From: Palsa-744 sp963734815
Lineage (GTDB): Bacteria; Actinomycetota; Thermoleophilia; Solirubrobacterales; Solirubrobacteraceae
Length of the DNA stretch: 64,000 nucleotides
NCBI GenBank assembly: GCA_963734815.1
Contig: CAVTIH010000002.1
Span: 434,001 to 498,000 of the forward strand
Reading direction: 5' to 3'
Shown here: piece after piece, positions 28,301-35,211 of the stretch
Numbering within the stretch: the stretch's first letter is position 1
How the letters are laid out: each line of letters opens with the position of its first letter
Made by a program: the position numbers and the translations under genes
Notes under the pieces: generated by a model
The model's input: the letters and a program-made list of their open reading frames with translations, nothing else
The model's database searches: none
Told to the model about the DNA's origin: nothing

Positions 28301-28754
28301 CGAACCCCCTTCTCCAGATGGGAGGGGACGACCCCTCGATTACATGACCAAACACCGAGCGGCGCGATCGACCGACGGGCGCCGCGTGCGCGTGGCCCAT
28401 CACAGGCCGACACCGCCCCTTCCCCTACCGGGGACGCGACAAGAGGGCGCAAACGCGCCCGGTGAGGAGCTCTACCGGCTAGCCGGCAAGCTGAAGAGAG
28501 AGAGAGAGAGAGAGAGATGCGACAGCGCCAAGCTGGCGCATCTAGCATCACTCTTCATCGGGGCCACGACGACTCGCGGCACGTAAGTCCCTCTCAAAGA
28601 CACGCGAAAACCAACTCCCTCACCGAAACGACCCGGTCCCTCTCCCAAGCAGACCCTGTCAATGCATTTGAAGCCGGCCACAAGACGCCCGGCCCAACCA
28701 GATCCCTATGTTTTACAAACCCTGCTCCGCACCCATCGGGTGCAGGACGAGGCC
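28301..28754 (-). ncRNA. Conserved 5' leader of operon 3
   Basis: This 454-nt leader holds no supported gene. The first hairpin lies at 28542-28516 and is identical to copy 1, the (CT)11 tract pairs with plus-strand AG at 28495-28517, and the second hairpin is at 28459-28446. The promoter-proximal part is more diverged from copies 1 and 2, but the purine-rich blocks are kept. Confidence 0.7.
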
Positions 28755-28783
28755 ACTATAGACAACCACGACGGCATTGTCAA
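28755..28783 (-). promoter_or_regulatory. Sigma70-type promoter of operon 3
   Basis: Minus-strand TTGACA (28783-28778), 17-nt spacer, TATAGT (28760-28755). The spacer sequence differs from promoters 1 and 2 while both hexamers are conserved, which argues for selection. The promoter is divergent from the vapB-like gene about 40 nt away. Confidence 0.85.
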
Positions 28784-28810
28784 GTCCCCATCACCAAGGT
28801 CAAAACGTGC

Positions 28811-28834
28811 TAGACTAAGTCTCATGACTAAGTC
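28811..28834 (+). promoter_or_regulatory. -10 element and repeated palindromic operator at vapB start
   Basis: TAGACT (28811-28816) lies 7 nt before the ATG, a leaderless spacing. The palindrome AGACT-A-AGTCT covers it, and a second copy of GACTAAGTC overlaps the start codon. Two half-overlapping sites at a toxin-antitoxin start are typical of autoregulation by the antitoxin. Confidence 0.55.
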
Positions 28835-29057
28835 TGTTGGTGTGCACGAGGCCAAGACCCACCTCTCGCGGCTGATCGAGGACGTGGCGGCCGGCGAGGA
28901 GGTCGTGATCACGCGCCGCGGCAAGGCCGTCGCCAGCCTTGGCCCCCCGCCGAGCCAGGCCCCCCGGCAGTTCGGGATCGACCGCGGGCGTTTCGTCGTG
29001 CCCGAGGACTTCGACGCACCGCTCCCCGCCGAGCTGCTCGCTGAATTCGGGCGGTGA
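28824..29057 (+). CDS. Phd/YefM-type antitoxin
   Basis: The product is 77 residues. The N-terminus (VGVHEAKTHLSRLIEDV) and the following GEEVVITRRGKAVASL are characteristic of the Phd/YefM antitoxin fold. The C-terminus is a proline-containing toxin-binding tail. The start is set at ATG 28824 by the family's usual length and the nearby -10 element. The stop overlaps the GTG start of the PIN toxin gene as GTGA. It is expected to neutralise that toxin and repress the operon. Confidence 0.9.
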   Translation: MTKSVGVHEAKTHLSRLIEDVAAGEEVVITRRGKAVASLGPPPSQAPRQFGIDRGRFVVPEDFDAPLPAELLAEFGR

Positions 29058-29452
29058 AGCTGCTCCTCGATACCCATATCTTCCTTTGGCTGCACACCGA
29101 ACCTGAGCGCCTCGGCGAGCACCTTTCGGCTGCTGAAGATCCCCGCAATGAGCTGCTCCTCTCGGCGGTGTGCTCCTGGGAGATCGCGATCAAGCACGCG
29201 CTCGGACGGCTGCCGCTCCCGGAGCCGCCGCAACGCTACGTCCCGAGTCTGATGCGCACGATCGGCGCCATCGCGCTACCGATCGAGCACAGCCACGCAC
29301 TCGCGGTTGCCGCGCTCCCGCCGCTGCACGGCGACCCGTTCGACCGGCTGCTCATCGCGCAGGGCCAGCTGCTCGACGTGCCGATCCTCACCGCTGACTC
29401 ACTTGTCGCCCAGTACCCCGTGCGCACGCTGCTCGTCGGCGGCGAGGGCTGA
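29054..29452 (+). CDS. VapC-type PIN-domain ribonuclease toxin
   Basis: The product is 132 residues. The PIN acidic residues are visible as Asp6 (LLDTH), Glu43 (CSWEIAIK), Asp97 (DPFDRLLIAQ) and Asp115 (LTADS). It is translated by coupling from the antitoxin gene. VapC toxins cleave specific RNAs, often tRNA or rRNA; the target here cannot be read from sequence. Confidence 0.92.
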   Translation: MKLLLDTHIFLWLHTEPERLGEHLSAAEDPRNELLLSAVCSWEIAIKHALGRLPLPEPPQRYVPSLMRTIGAIALPIEHSHALAVAALPPLHGDPFDRLLIAQGQLLDVPILTADSLVAQYPVRTLLVGGEG

Positions 29453-29505
29453 GGTCGTGCGGCAGCGCCTCGTCGTCGCAGGCGCCGGCTCCGCCGTGAT
29501 CGCGA

Positions 29506-29534
29506 TTGCCGCGCGCCGGTCGTGTGTGTACCAT
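29506..29534 (+). promoter_or_regulatory. Promoter of DUF1778/GNAT toxin-antitoxin pair
   Basis: TTGCCG (29506-29511), a 17-nt spacer and TACCAT (29529-29534) lie about 30 nt before the antitoxin start. A small GGAC/GTCC inverted repeat sits just downstream and may be the operator. Confidence 0.5.
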
Positions 29535-29565
29535 GTCAGGACGAGAAAGTCCGAAGGAGTCGCCG

Positions 29566-29847
29566 ATGCCCACCACCGCCAATCCCCGTTCCCGCCGCAT
29601 CGACGTGCGCGTCAGCGACGAGCAGGACACGCTGATCCGGCAGGCTGCCGCCCTCAACGGGCAGACCGTGACGGGATTTCTGCTCGACGCGGCCCAGGAG
29701 CGCGCGCGCGAGCTGCTGGATGAGCGCCGCCACCTCGTGATGAGCGATCAAGCATTCAAGCGGTTCGCCGCCACGCTCGACGAGCCCGGCGAGGTGGTGC
29801 CGGAGCTGCGCGAGCTCTTCCGGCTGCCCCGTCTCACGCCCGAGTGA
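29566..29847 (+). CDS. DUF1778 antitoxin (TacA/AtaR-like)
   Basis: The product is 93 residues from ATG 29566, with AAGGAG 6 nt upstream. The N-terminal ribbon-helix-helix (RRIDVRVSDEQDTLIRQAA, then TVTGFLLDAA) is typical of DUF1778. The C-terminus carries the toxin-wrapping segment. The stop overlaps the GNAT start as GTGA. It is known in this family to bind and inhibit the acetyltransferase and to repress the operon. Confidence 0.9.
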   Translation: MPTTANPRSRRIDVRVSDEQDTLIRQAAALNGQTVTGFLLDAAQERARELLDERRHLVMSDQAFKRFAATLDEPGEVVPELRELFRLPRLTPE

Positions 29848-30344
29848 GCGCCTGGCCACGGCTCGTCCGTCTCAGCGCTCATCACGATCTGACAGGTTTT
29901 GACTGCGGCAACGGGGCACTCAACACATGGCTGGTCGACCACGCGCTCGCGAGCGACCGCGCCGATCTCGCACGGACATACCTCGCCCTCACGGGCCCCA
30001 CCGTGGCGGGCTACGTGAGTCTCACGACCGGTTCGGTGGGCCGCGAGGAGGCGCCTCGACGTCACACACGCGGAATGCCCCGGTACCCGATCCCCACGAT
30101 CCTCATCGCCCGTCTCGCGGTCGACCGCCGCCATCAGGGCGCCCGCCTCGGCAGCCGCCTGGTCGCCGAGGCGCTGCGGCTCGCCCTTGTCGCAAGCGAC
30201 ACCGTGGCCGCGCGGCTCGTCGTGGTCGACGCGGTCGACGAGCGCGCCGCCTCCTTCTACCGCGGCCGAGGCTTCATCGACACCCCAGAGAACCCACTGC
30301 GGCTCTACCGCAAGGTCTCCGACATCCGCCGCTCTTTGGAGTGA
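29844..30344 (+). CDS. GNAT acetyltransferase toxin (TacT/AtaT-like)
   Basis: The product is 166 residues. The acetyl-CoA loop RHQGARLGSRL follows the LIARLAVD strand as in GNAT enzymes, and the Phe-Tyr-Arg-Gly-Arg-Gly-Phe motif near the C-terminus is usual for the toxin subgroup. Members acetylate the amino group of aminoacyl-tRNA and stop translation. The gene is coupled to its DUF1778 antitoxin. Confidence 0.9.
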   Translation: MSAWPRLVRLSAHHDLTGFDCGNGALNTWLVDHALASDRADLARTYLALTGPTVAGYVSLTTGSVGREEAPRRHTRGMPRYPIPTILIARLAVDRRHQGARLGSRLVAEALRLALVASDTVAARLVVVDAVDERAASFYRGRGFIDTPENPLRLYRKVSDIRRSLE

Positions 30345-30461
30345 GAAATCTCACACTGGCCCAACCATCAAACGCCGCATACCGACGGGACGGATGATTG
30401 TGGCGATCGAGCGGCGCGCACCCTTCGGCCGCCACCGCTCGAGCTGAGATGTGAACCCGCC

Positions 30462-30860
30462 TCAGAGCTCTGTCGGCCCGACCACGAAGCCCAGCCGGTC
30501 CGCACCACGACGAAGCCGGGCGTCGACGGTGACGAGCCGGCAGCCGAGCAACGAGGCGAGCGCCACGTACTCGGCATCATAGGTTTTCGCCCAGCCGAGC
30601 TCGTCGGCTATTCGCCACGCCTCGTCGGCGAGGCCAGGGGGACGCTTCTGCTCGATGTCGGCGTTCTTCAGGCGAACGCGAGCCTCGGCGGTCTGGTCGC
30701 CGCTCAGGTGGCCGCGCCACGAGAGCTCGTGCAGCGCCGAGCGCGCCTCCGACCACATCAGCGGCGGCGCACAGAGATCGTCTGCGACGAGCGTTCCAAA
30801 TGGATCCTCGCCGGGTGCGGTACACCACTCAACGAGCAGGCTGGCATCGACGACCAGCAC
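30462..30860 (-). CDS. PIN-domain toxin (second VapC-type)
   Basis: The product is 132 residues from GTG 30860. Acidic residues typical of PIN domains are Asp5 (VVDAS), Glu38 (WSEARSAL), Asp95 (TYDAEYVALA) and Asp113 (TVDARL). It follows a small HTH gene by 7 nt on the same strand, which replaces the usual VapB type. It is convergent with the GNAT toxin, with about 115 nt between. Confidence 0.9.
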   Translation of the reverse strand: MLVVDASLLVEWCTAPGEDPFGTLVADDLCAPPLMWSEARSALHELSWRGHLSGDQTAEARVRLKNADIEQKRPPGLADEAWRIADELGWAKTYDAEYVALASLLGCRLVTVDARLRRGADRLGFVVGPTEL

Positions 30861-30867
30861 CTGGCGC

Positions 30868-31128
30868 TCAGTGACTTTCCCGCGATTCCCTGATCAAGGC
30901 CACCACATTTGGCATCGGCGTGCCCCAACGCGTCCTCTCCCAACCCCACTCCTTCGGCACCGGCAGCATGTCCGGATACGGGCCGACCTGCATCGCCTCG
31001 AGATCGCGCTCCTCGATCACGTGTTGGGTGCCGACCTTGCTCGCACGCAGCTTGCCCTCGCGGATCCAGCGGCGAATCGTCTCGGGATTGCGCCCGGTGC
31101 GCCGCGCCACCTGTGGGACGGTAAGCAT
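30868..31128 (-). CDS. MerR/excisionase-like HTH antitoxin
   Basis: The product is 86 residues from ATG 31128; an in-frame ATG at 31149 lies above the operator. The helix-turn-helix reads MLTVPQVARRTG, RNPETIRRWIREGKL, typical of HTH_17 DNA-binding proteins, followed by a C-terminal tail likely to bind the toxin. There is no Shine-Dalgarno. TATGAT ends 9 nt before the ATG, so the mRNA is probably leaderless or nearly so. Confidence 0.8.
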   Translation of the reverse strand: MLTVPQVARRTGRNPETIRRWIREGKLRASKVGTQHVIEERDLEAMQVGPYPDMLPVPKEWGWERTRWGTPMPNVVALIRESRESH

Positions 31129-31148
31129 TGTTGTAGCATCATACAACA
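31129..31148. promoter_or_regulatory. Perfect inverted-repeat operator of the HTH/PIN module
   Basis: TGTTGTA, a 6-nt spacer and TACAACA form a perfect 7+7 inverted repeat directly upstream of the start codon. The minus-strand -10 element TATGAT (31143-31138) lies inside it, so binding would block transcription. This is the expected design for antitoxin autoregulation. Confidence 0.7.
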
Positions 31149-31198
31149 TCCGCTTGGGTTGGGCCAGTCGAGGCCACCGGGCTCGGAGGGCTCCTGCG

Positions 31199-31213
31199 AT
31201 GATTCGAGCGTGA
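31199..31213 (+). other. Possible 4-codon leader ORF coupled to the ABC ATPase gene
   Basis: GGAGG (31185-31189) lies 9 nt before an ATG that encodes Met-Ile-Arg-Ala and stops. The stop overlaps the GTG start of the ATPase as GTGA. Without it, the Shine-Dalgarno would be about 20 nt from that GTG. It is a prediction from spacing. Confidence 0.35.
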
Positions 31214-32064
31214 GCGACAGCCCCGCGATCGAGGTGAGCGACCTGCGCAAGCGCTACGGCGAGTACGAGGCCGTGCGCGGGATCGACATCGAGGTTCGCC
31301 GCGGCGAGGTGTTCGGGCTGCTGGGACCCAACGGCGCCGGCAAGACCACCACCGTGGAGATCCTCGAGGGGTACCGCGCACGCGACGGTGGCGAGGTGTC
31401 GGTGCTCGGGTATGACCCCGCGCGTCGTTCGATCCAGCTGCGCCGCCGCATCGGGATTGTGCTGCAGGCGGGCGGCATCTACAGCTACATCACTCCGCGC
31501 GAGGCGCTGCGCCACTGGGCGAGCTTCTACCCGCACCCGCGCGACGTCGAGGAGGTGCTGGCGCTGGCGGGTCTCGGCGAGAAGGCGGACGTGCGCAGCC
31601 GCAAGCTCTCCGGCGGGCAGCTACGGCGCCTCGATTTCGCGCTGGCGCTGGTGGGCGACCCCGAGCTGATCTTCCTCGACGAGCCCACCACCGGCTTCGA
31701 CCCCGAGGCCCGCCGGGCGGCGTGGGAGACCGTCCGCTCGCTGCGCGCGCTGGGCAAGACGATCCTGCTGACCACCCACTACCTCGACGAGGCGCAGGCG
31801 TTGGCCGACCGCGTGGCGATCGTCAAGGAGGGGCGCGTGCTCGCGATCGGGCCCCCACGCGAGCTCGGTGTGGGCGTCTCGCATTACCGCGTCGCCTACC
31901 GCGGTGCCGATGGCGAGCTCGTCGAGCACGAGACCAACGATCCCACGGGTCTGCTGCACACGCTGACCGTCGAGGCGCTTGCGCGTGGTGAGCGGCTTGA
32001 GGAGCTGACGGTCGGGCGGCCGTCGCTCGAGGACGTTTACCTGGAGCTGACCGCGGATGTCTGA
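31210..32064 (+). CDS. ABC transporter ATPase (ABC-2 / daunorubicin-resistance type)
   Basis: The product is 284 residues from GTG 31210. The Walker A motif GPNGAGKTT is at 39-47. The signature LSGGQ, Walker B LIFLDEPTTGFD and switch LTTHYLDEA follow in order. The C-terminal domain ends in the PSLEDVYLELT stretch typical of drug/lipid exporters of the DrrA family. It overlaps the permease gene by 8 nt. It powers export by the membrane partner; substrate unknown. Confidence 0.92.
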   Translation: MSDSPAIEVSDLRKRYGEYEAVRGIDIEVRRGEVFGLLGPNGAGKTTTVEILEGYRARDGGEVSVLGYDPARRSIQLRRRIGIVLQAGGIYSYITPREALRHWASFYPHPRDVEEVLALAGLGEKADVRSRKLSGGQLRRLDFALALVGDPELIFLDEPTTGFDPEARRAAWETVRSLRALGKTILLTTHYLDEAQALADRVAIVKEGRVLAIGPPRELGVGVSHYRVAYRGADGELVEHETNDPTGLLHTLTVEALARGERLEELTVGRPSLEDVYLELTADV

Positions 32065-32803
32065 GGCGATCGCTCTCTCCTGGCGCCAGTACCGCCTGGA
32101 GCGGCGCATGTTCTGGCGCAACCCCTCCGCGGCGTTCTTCAACTTCCTGCTGCCGCTCCTGTTCCTGGTGGCGGGCGGGGTGATATTGCACGGCAACCAG
32201 CGCCAGCTCAACCACCTGGTACCGGCGATCGCCGGGATGGCGGTGATGTCCACCACGTTCACCGCCCTGGCCTACAACATCGTCTTCCTGCGCGAGCGCG
32301 GCGTGCTGAAGCGGATCCACGGCGCGCCGCTGCCCACGGGCAGCTACTTCGGCGGGGTGGCGGCCAACGCGCTCACCAACACGGCACTGCAGATCGCGAT
32401 CGTGGTGCTCGCGGGGCGGCTGATCTTCGGCATCGGCTGGCCGCGGCACTGGGACGAGCTGATCGTGTTCACGCTCGCCGGCGTCGTCTGCTTCGCCGCG
32501 CTGGGCGTTGCCTTCGCCCACGTGATCCCCAATTTCGAGTCCACCGCCGCGTACGTCAACGCCGTGTTCCTGCCGGTGGTGTTTGTGTCGTTCTACGTGT
32601 TCGACAACCACTCCGCGCCGGCCTTCGTGCGCAACATCGCCGAAGCGCTGCCGCTGGTGCACCTGATCGACGGGCTCTACGCGGCGATGCTCGGCGGCAG
32701 CGGTTTGGGCGATAACCTCAGCTCGCTCGCCGTGATCGCGCTGTGGGGCATATTCGGTCTGTACTTCGCCGTGCGCGGCTTCTCCTGGGAGCAGCGCTCG
32801 TGA
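32057..32803 (+). CDS. ABC-2 type permease
   Basis: The product is 248 residues with six hydrophobic segments, starting after a short cytosolic N-terminus (RMFWRNPSAAFFNFLLPLL). It resembles DrrB-type permeases and forms a half-size exporter with the ATPase just upstream. The ATG lies inside the ATPase 3' end. Confidence 0.92.
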   Translation: MSEAIALSWRQYRLERRMFWRNPSAAFFNFLLPLLFLVAGGVILHGNQRQLNHLVPAIAGMAVMSTTFTALAYNIVFLRERGVLKRIHGAPLPTGSYFGGVAANALTNTALQIAIVVLAGRLIFGIGWPRHWDELIVFTLAGVVCFAALGVAFAHVIPNFESTAAYVNAVFLPVVFVSFYVFDNHSAPAFVRNIAEALPLVHLIDGLYAAMLGGSGLGDNLSSLAVIALWGIFGLYFAVRGFSWEQRS

Positions 32804-32822
32804 GACACGACAGGGGGACGCA

Positions 32823-33491
32823 ATGAAGCAGCTCGCCGAGGGTGTGTACCAGCTGGAGGGACGACCGCGCAACGCGATCAACAAGTACCTCGTGGAGGAC
32901 GTCCTGATCGACTCCGGCACCCGCCAGGCCGAGGGAAGCGTCCTGCGCCAGCTGCAGGGTAGGACCGTGACCACCCTCGCACTCACCCACGCTCACCCCG
33001 ACCACCAAGGCTCCAGCCACGCCGTGTGCGAGCGGCTGGGCATCCCGCTGTGGTGCGGCGAGGCCGACGTGCCGGCGGTGGAGACGCCCGGGGCGATCAC
33101 CAACCCCAAAGTGCCACGCTGGCTGAACTGGGCGTATGCGCGCTTCTTGACCGGCCCGCCCCACCCCGTGGCACGCGCGCTGCGCGAGGGCGACGAGGTG
33201 GCAGGCTTCACGGTGCTGGAGACGCCCGGGCACTCGGTCGGGCACATCTCCCTGTGGCGCGAGCCGGACCGAGTGCTGATCGTCGGCGACGTGCTCGGCA
33301 ACATGCACTTCATCACCGCCGTCCCGGGGCTGCACACCCCCCCGGACATCTTCACCCCCAACCCCGCCCGCAACCGCGCGTCCGCGCGGCGCCTCGCGGC
33401 GCTGGAGCCGGCGCTCGCCTGCTTCGGCCACGGCGCTCCGCTGCGCGACCCCCGCAAGCTCTCGGAGTTCGTCGCGCGGTTGCCGCAGTGA
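32823..33491 (+). CDS. MBL-fold metallohydrolase
   Basis: The product is 222 residues. The metal-binding motif THAHPDH is at residues 55-61, with later ligands in ETPGHSVGHIS, IVGDVL and the final GHGAPL. The fold is that of glyoxalase-II/lactonase-like enzymes; the substrate cannot be assigned. AGGGGGA lies upstream of ATG 32823, 19 nt after the permease stop, so it is probably cotranscribed with the exporter. The next gene overlaps its stop. Confidence 0.9.
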   Translation: MKQLAEGVYQLEGRPRNAINKYLVEDVLIDSGTRQAEGSVLRQLQGRTVTTLALTHAHPDHQGSSHAVCERLGIPLWCGEADVPAVETPGAITNPKVPRWLNWAYARFLTGPPHPVARALREGDEVAGFTVLETPGHSVGHISLWREPDRVLIVGDVLGNMHFITAVPGLHTPPDIFTPNPARNRASARRLAALEPALACFGHGAPLRDPRKLSEFVARLPQ

Positions 33492-34372
33492 GCGACAGCA
33501 TCTTTCTTCCCGAGGGCGAGGGCCGCTACACGCCGACCGAGTACGCACGCGGGCCGTGGGATCCACGCGCCCAGCACGGCGGGGCGCCGGCGACGCTGAT
33601 CGCGAGCGCGTTCGAGCGCATGCAGCCCGGCGCCGAGCTGCCGTTCGCGCGCCTCTCCTTCTCATTCCTGCGGCCGGTGCCGCTCGCGCCGCTGCGACTG
33701 AGCACGAGCATCGTGCGCCCCGGCCGCCGCGTGCAGGAGCTCGAAGCGAAGCTGTACGCCGTCGGGCCGGCAGATGGGAAAAGCAAGGAGGAGGAGGGAG
33801 GGGTGCTCGTATGTCGCGCCCACGCGTTGCGCATCGTGCCGGCGCCCGAGGAGCTGCCCGAGCTGGCGGTCCAGGTCGTGCGGGACAGCGAACCCCCGCG
33901 CCTGCCCGGGCGCGAGGAGGGCCACTCGGTGCATTTCTCGCCGGGCGGCACGGAGTACACGAGCTTCGCCGCCAGCGCGATGGAGATGCGCTTCCTGCAC
34001 GGCCGCCCGCTGAAAGGCCAGCTCCCCGAGGTGGGCGTCTCGAGCGCACACACCCCGGTGGGCACCGCGGGCGTGTGGATGCGCCTGCGCCGCCCGGTGC
34101 TCCCGGGCGAGGCTCCGACCCCGCTGGTGTGCACGATGGCGGCGGCCGACTTCGGCAACGGCATCGCCGCGGTGCTGCCGTTCGACGAGTACGTGTTCAT
34201 CAACGCCGACCTCGCGATCACGCTGAACCGGCGCCCCGAGGGCGAGTGGATCGGCCTCGACGCCCGCACCCTGCTGCACCCCGGCGGGATCGCGTGGGCG
34301 CAGAGCGTGATGCACGACGAGCGCGGGCCGTTCGGGCTGGCCACGCAGGCGCTGGTCGTGCAACCGCGCTGA
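33488..34372 (+). CDS. Acyl-CoA thioesterase-like double hot-dog protein
   Basis: The product is 294 residues from GTG 33488, which overlaps the MBL stop as GTGA. The N-terminal half carries the GPWDPRAQHGGAPATLIASA stretch, typical of thioesterase-like (TesB/4HBT_3) proteins; the C-terminal half has the second hot-dog. It probably hydrolyses acyl-CoA; chain specificity unknown. The in-frame sequence upstream to 33026 is antisense-type noise within the MBL gene and is not part of it. Confidence 0.82.
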   Translation: MSDSIFLPEGEGRYTPTEYARGPWDPRAQHGGAPATLIASAFERMQPGAELPFARLSFSFLRPVPLAPLRLSTSIVRPGRRVQELEAKLYAVGPADGKSKEEEGGVLVCRAHALRIVPAPEELPELAVQVVRDSEPPRLPGREEGHSVHFSPGGTEYTSFAASAMEMRFLHGRPLKGQLPEVGVSSAHTPVGTAGVWMRLRRPVLPGEAPTPLVCTMAAADFGNGIAAVLPFDEYVFINADLAITLNRRPEGEWIGLDARTLLHPGGIAWAQSVMHDERGPFGLATQALVVQPR

Positions 34373-34385
34373 CGCGCTGACAAAA

Positions 34386-34429
34386 TAGTTGCGCACGCAC
34401 CTATCTTGGTAAGGTTGTACTAGCAACTA
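34386..34429. promoter_or_regulatory. Inverted repeat in the yceI promoter region
   Basis: TAGTTGC (34386-34392) and GCAACTA (34423-34429) form a perfect 7+7 inverted repeat around an AT-richer stretch. A tighter pair, GGTTG and CAAC about TACTAG, lies within it. The position about 75 nt before the YceI gene fits an operator for a MarR/HxlR-type repressor, not seen in the window. Confidence 0.45.
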
Positions 34430-34501
34430 CCCATTGGTGCTTGTCCCAGCAGGTATGACACCGCTGCCACACCGCTACCGCCCTAAAAAAGGAGCTGTCC
34501 C

Positions 34502-35071
34502 ATGTCCACACAACCTGCCCCCCCAGCTGCCGCGGCACTCTCCGTTCCCACGGGCACGTGGAAGGTCGACCCCGTCCACTCGAGCGTGGAGTTCCAGGTC
34601 AAACACCTTGGCATCGCGACCGTCAAGGGCCAGTTCAAGGAGTTCGAAGGCACGCTCGAGGTCGGCCCCGAGGGTGCCGTCGCCTATGGCACGGTCAAAA
34701 CCGCGAGCGTCGACACGCGCGAGCCCCAGCGCGACGAGCACCTGCGCTCGGCTGACTTCTTCGAGGTCGAGAAGTACCCCGAGATCGGCTTCCGCTCGAC
34801 CGCGATCCGCGCCACCGGCGAGGACGAGTTCGAGATCGACGCCGACCTCAGCATCCACGGGATCACACGCCCAGTTACGCTGAAGACCACCCTCGAGGGC
34901 TACGAGCCGGAGGACCACCAAGGCAAGACGCGCGTGGGCCTCTCCGCGAGTGCCCAGATCAACCGCTCCGACTTCGAGATGCGCTTCAACGCAGCGCTCG
35001 GCTCGGGCAACATGGTGGTCAGCGACAAGGTCAAGATCCTCGTCGACGTGTCCGCTGTGAAGTCCGACTGA
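34502..35071 (+). CDS. YceI family lipid-binding-like protein
   Basis: The product is 189 residues with AAAGGAG upstream. The YceI pattern is clear: VDPVHSSVEFQVKHLGI, the KGQF strand, VKTASVDTREPQRDEHLRS, and IHGITRPVTL. YceI proteins are lipocalin-like barrels that bind isoprenoid-type lipids such as polyprenyl chains. No signal peptide is evident, so this copy is probably cytosolic, as in many actinobacteria. It appears monocistronic. Confidence 0.93.
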   Translation: MSTQPAPPAAAALSVPTGTWKVDPVHSSVEFQVKHLGIATVKGQFKEFEGTLEVGPEGAVAYGTVKTASVDTREPQRDEHLRSADFFEVEKYPEIGFRSTAIRATGEDEFEIDADLSIHGITRPVTLKTTLEGYEPEDHQGKTRVGLSASAQINRSDFEMRFNAALGSGNMVVSDKVKILVDVSAVKSD

Positions 35072-35199
35072 GGTCACCAACGCGATAGGCGCAGTGCTCG
35101 GTCAGGCGTCCGGCGTCTCCTCTACGCCCGCGCCGGCCGAGCAGCCTGCGGGAGCCCTGTCGCTGCGGCGCCGCCGCGGCGCTCGGCGAGCGTTCTCGG

Positions 35200-35205
35200 T
35201 ACCTT
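35200..35205 (+). promoter_or_regulatory. Leaderless-type -10 element of the monooxygenase gene
   Basis: TACCTT ends 6 nt before the ATG at 35212 and there is no Shine-Dalgarno, which suggests a leaderless mRNA. No convincing -35 was found. Confidence 0.4.
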
Positions 35206-35211
35206 GAGCAC

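Noticed and set aside
30655..31209. N-terminal extension of the ABC ATPase frame by 185 codons
   Set aside because: It covers the divergent toxin-antitoxin module and has no transporter similarity. The ATPase begins at GTG 31210.
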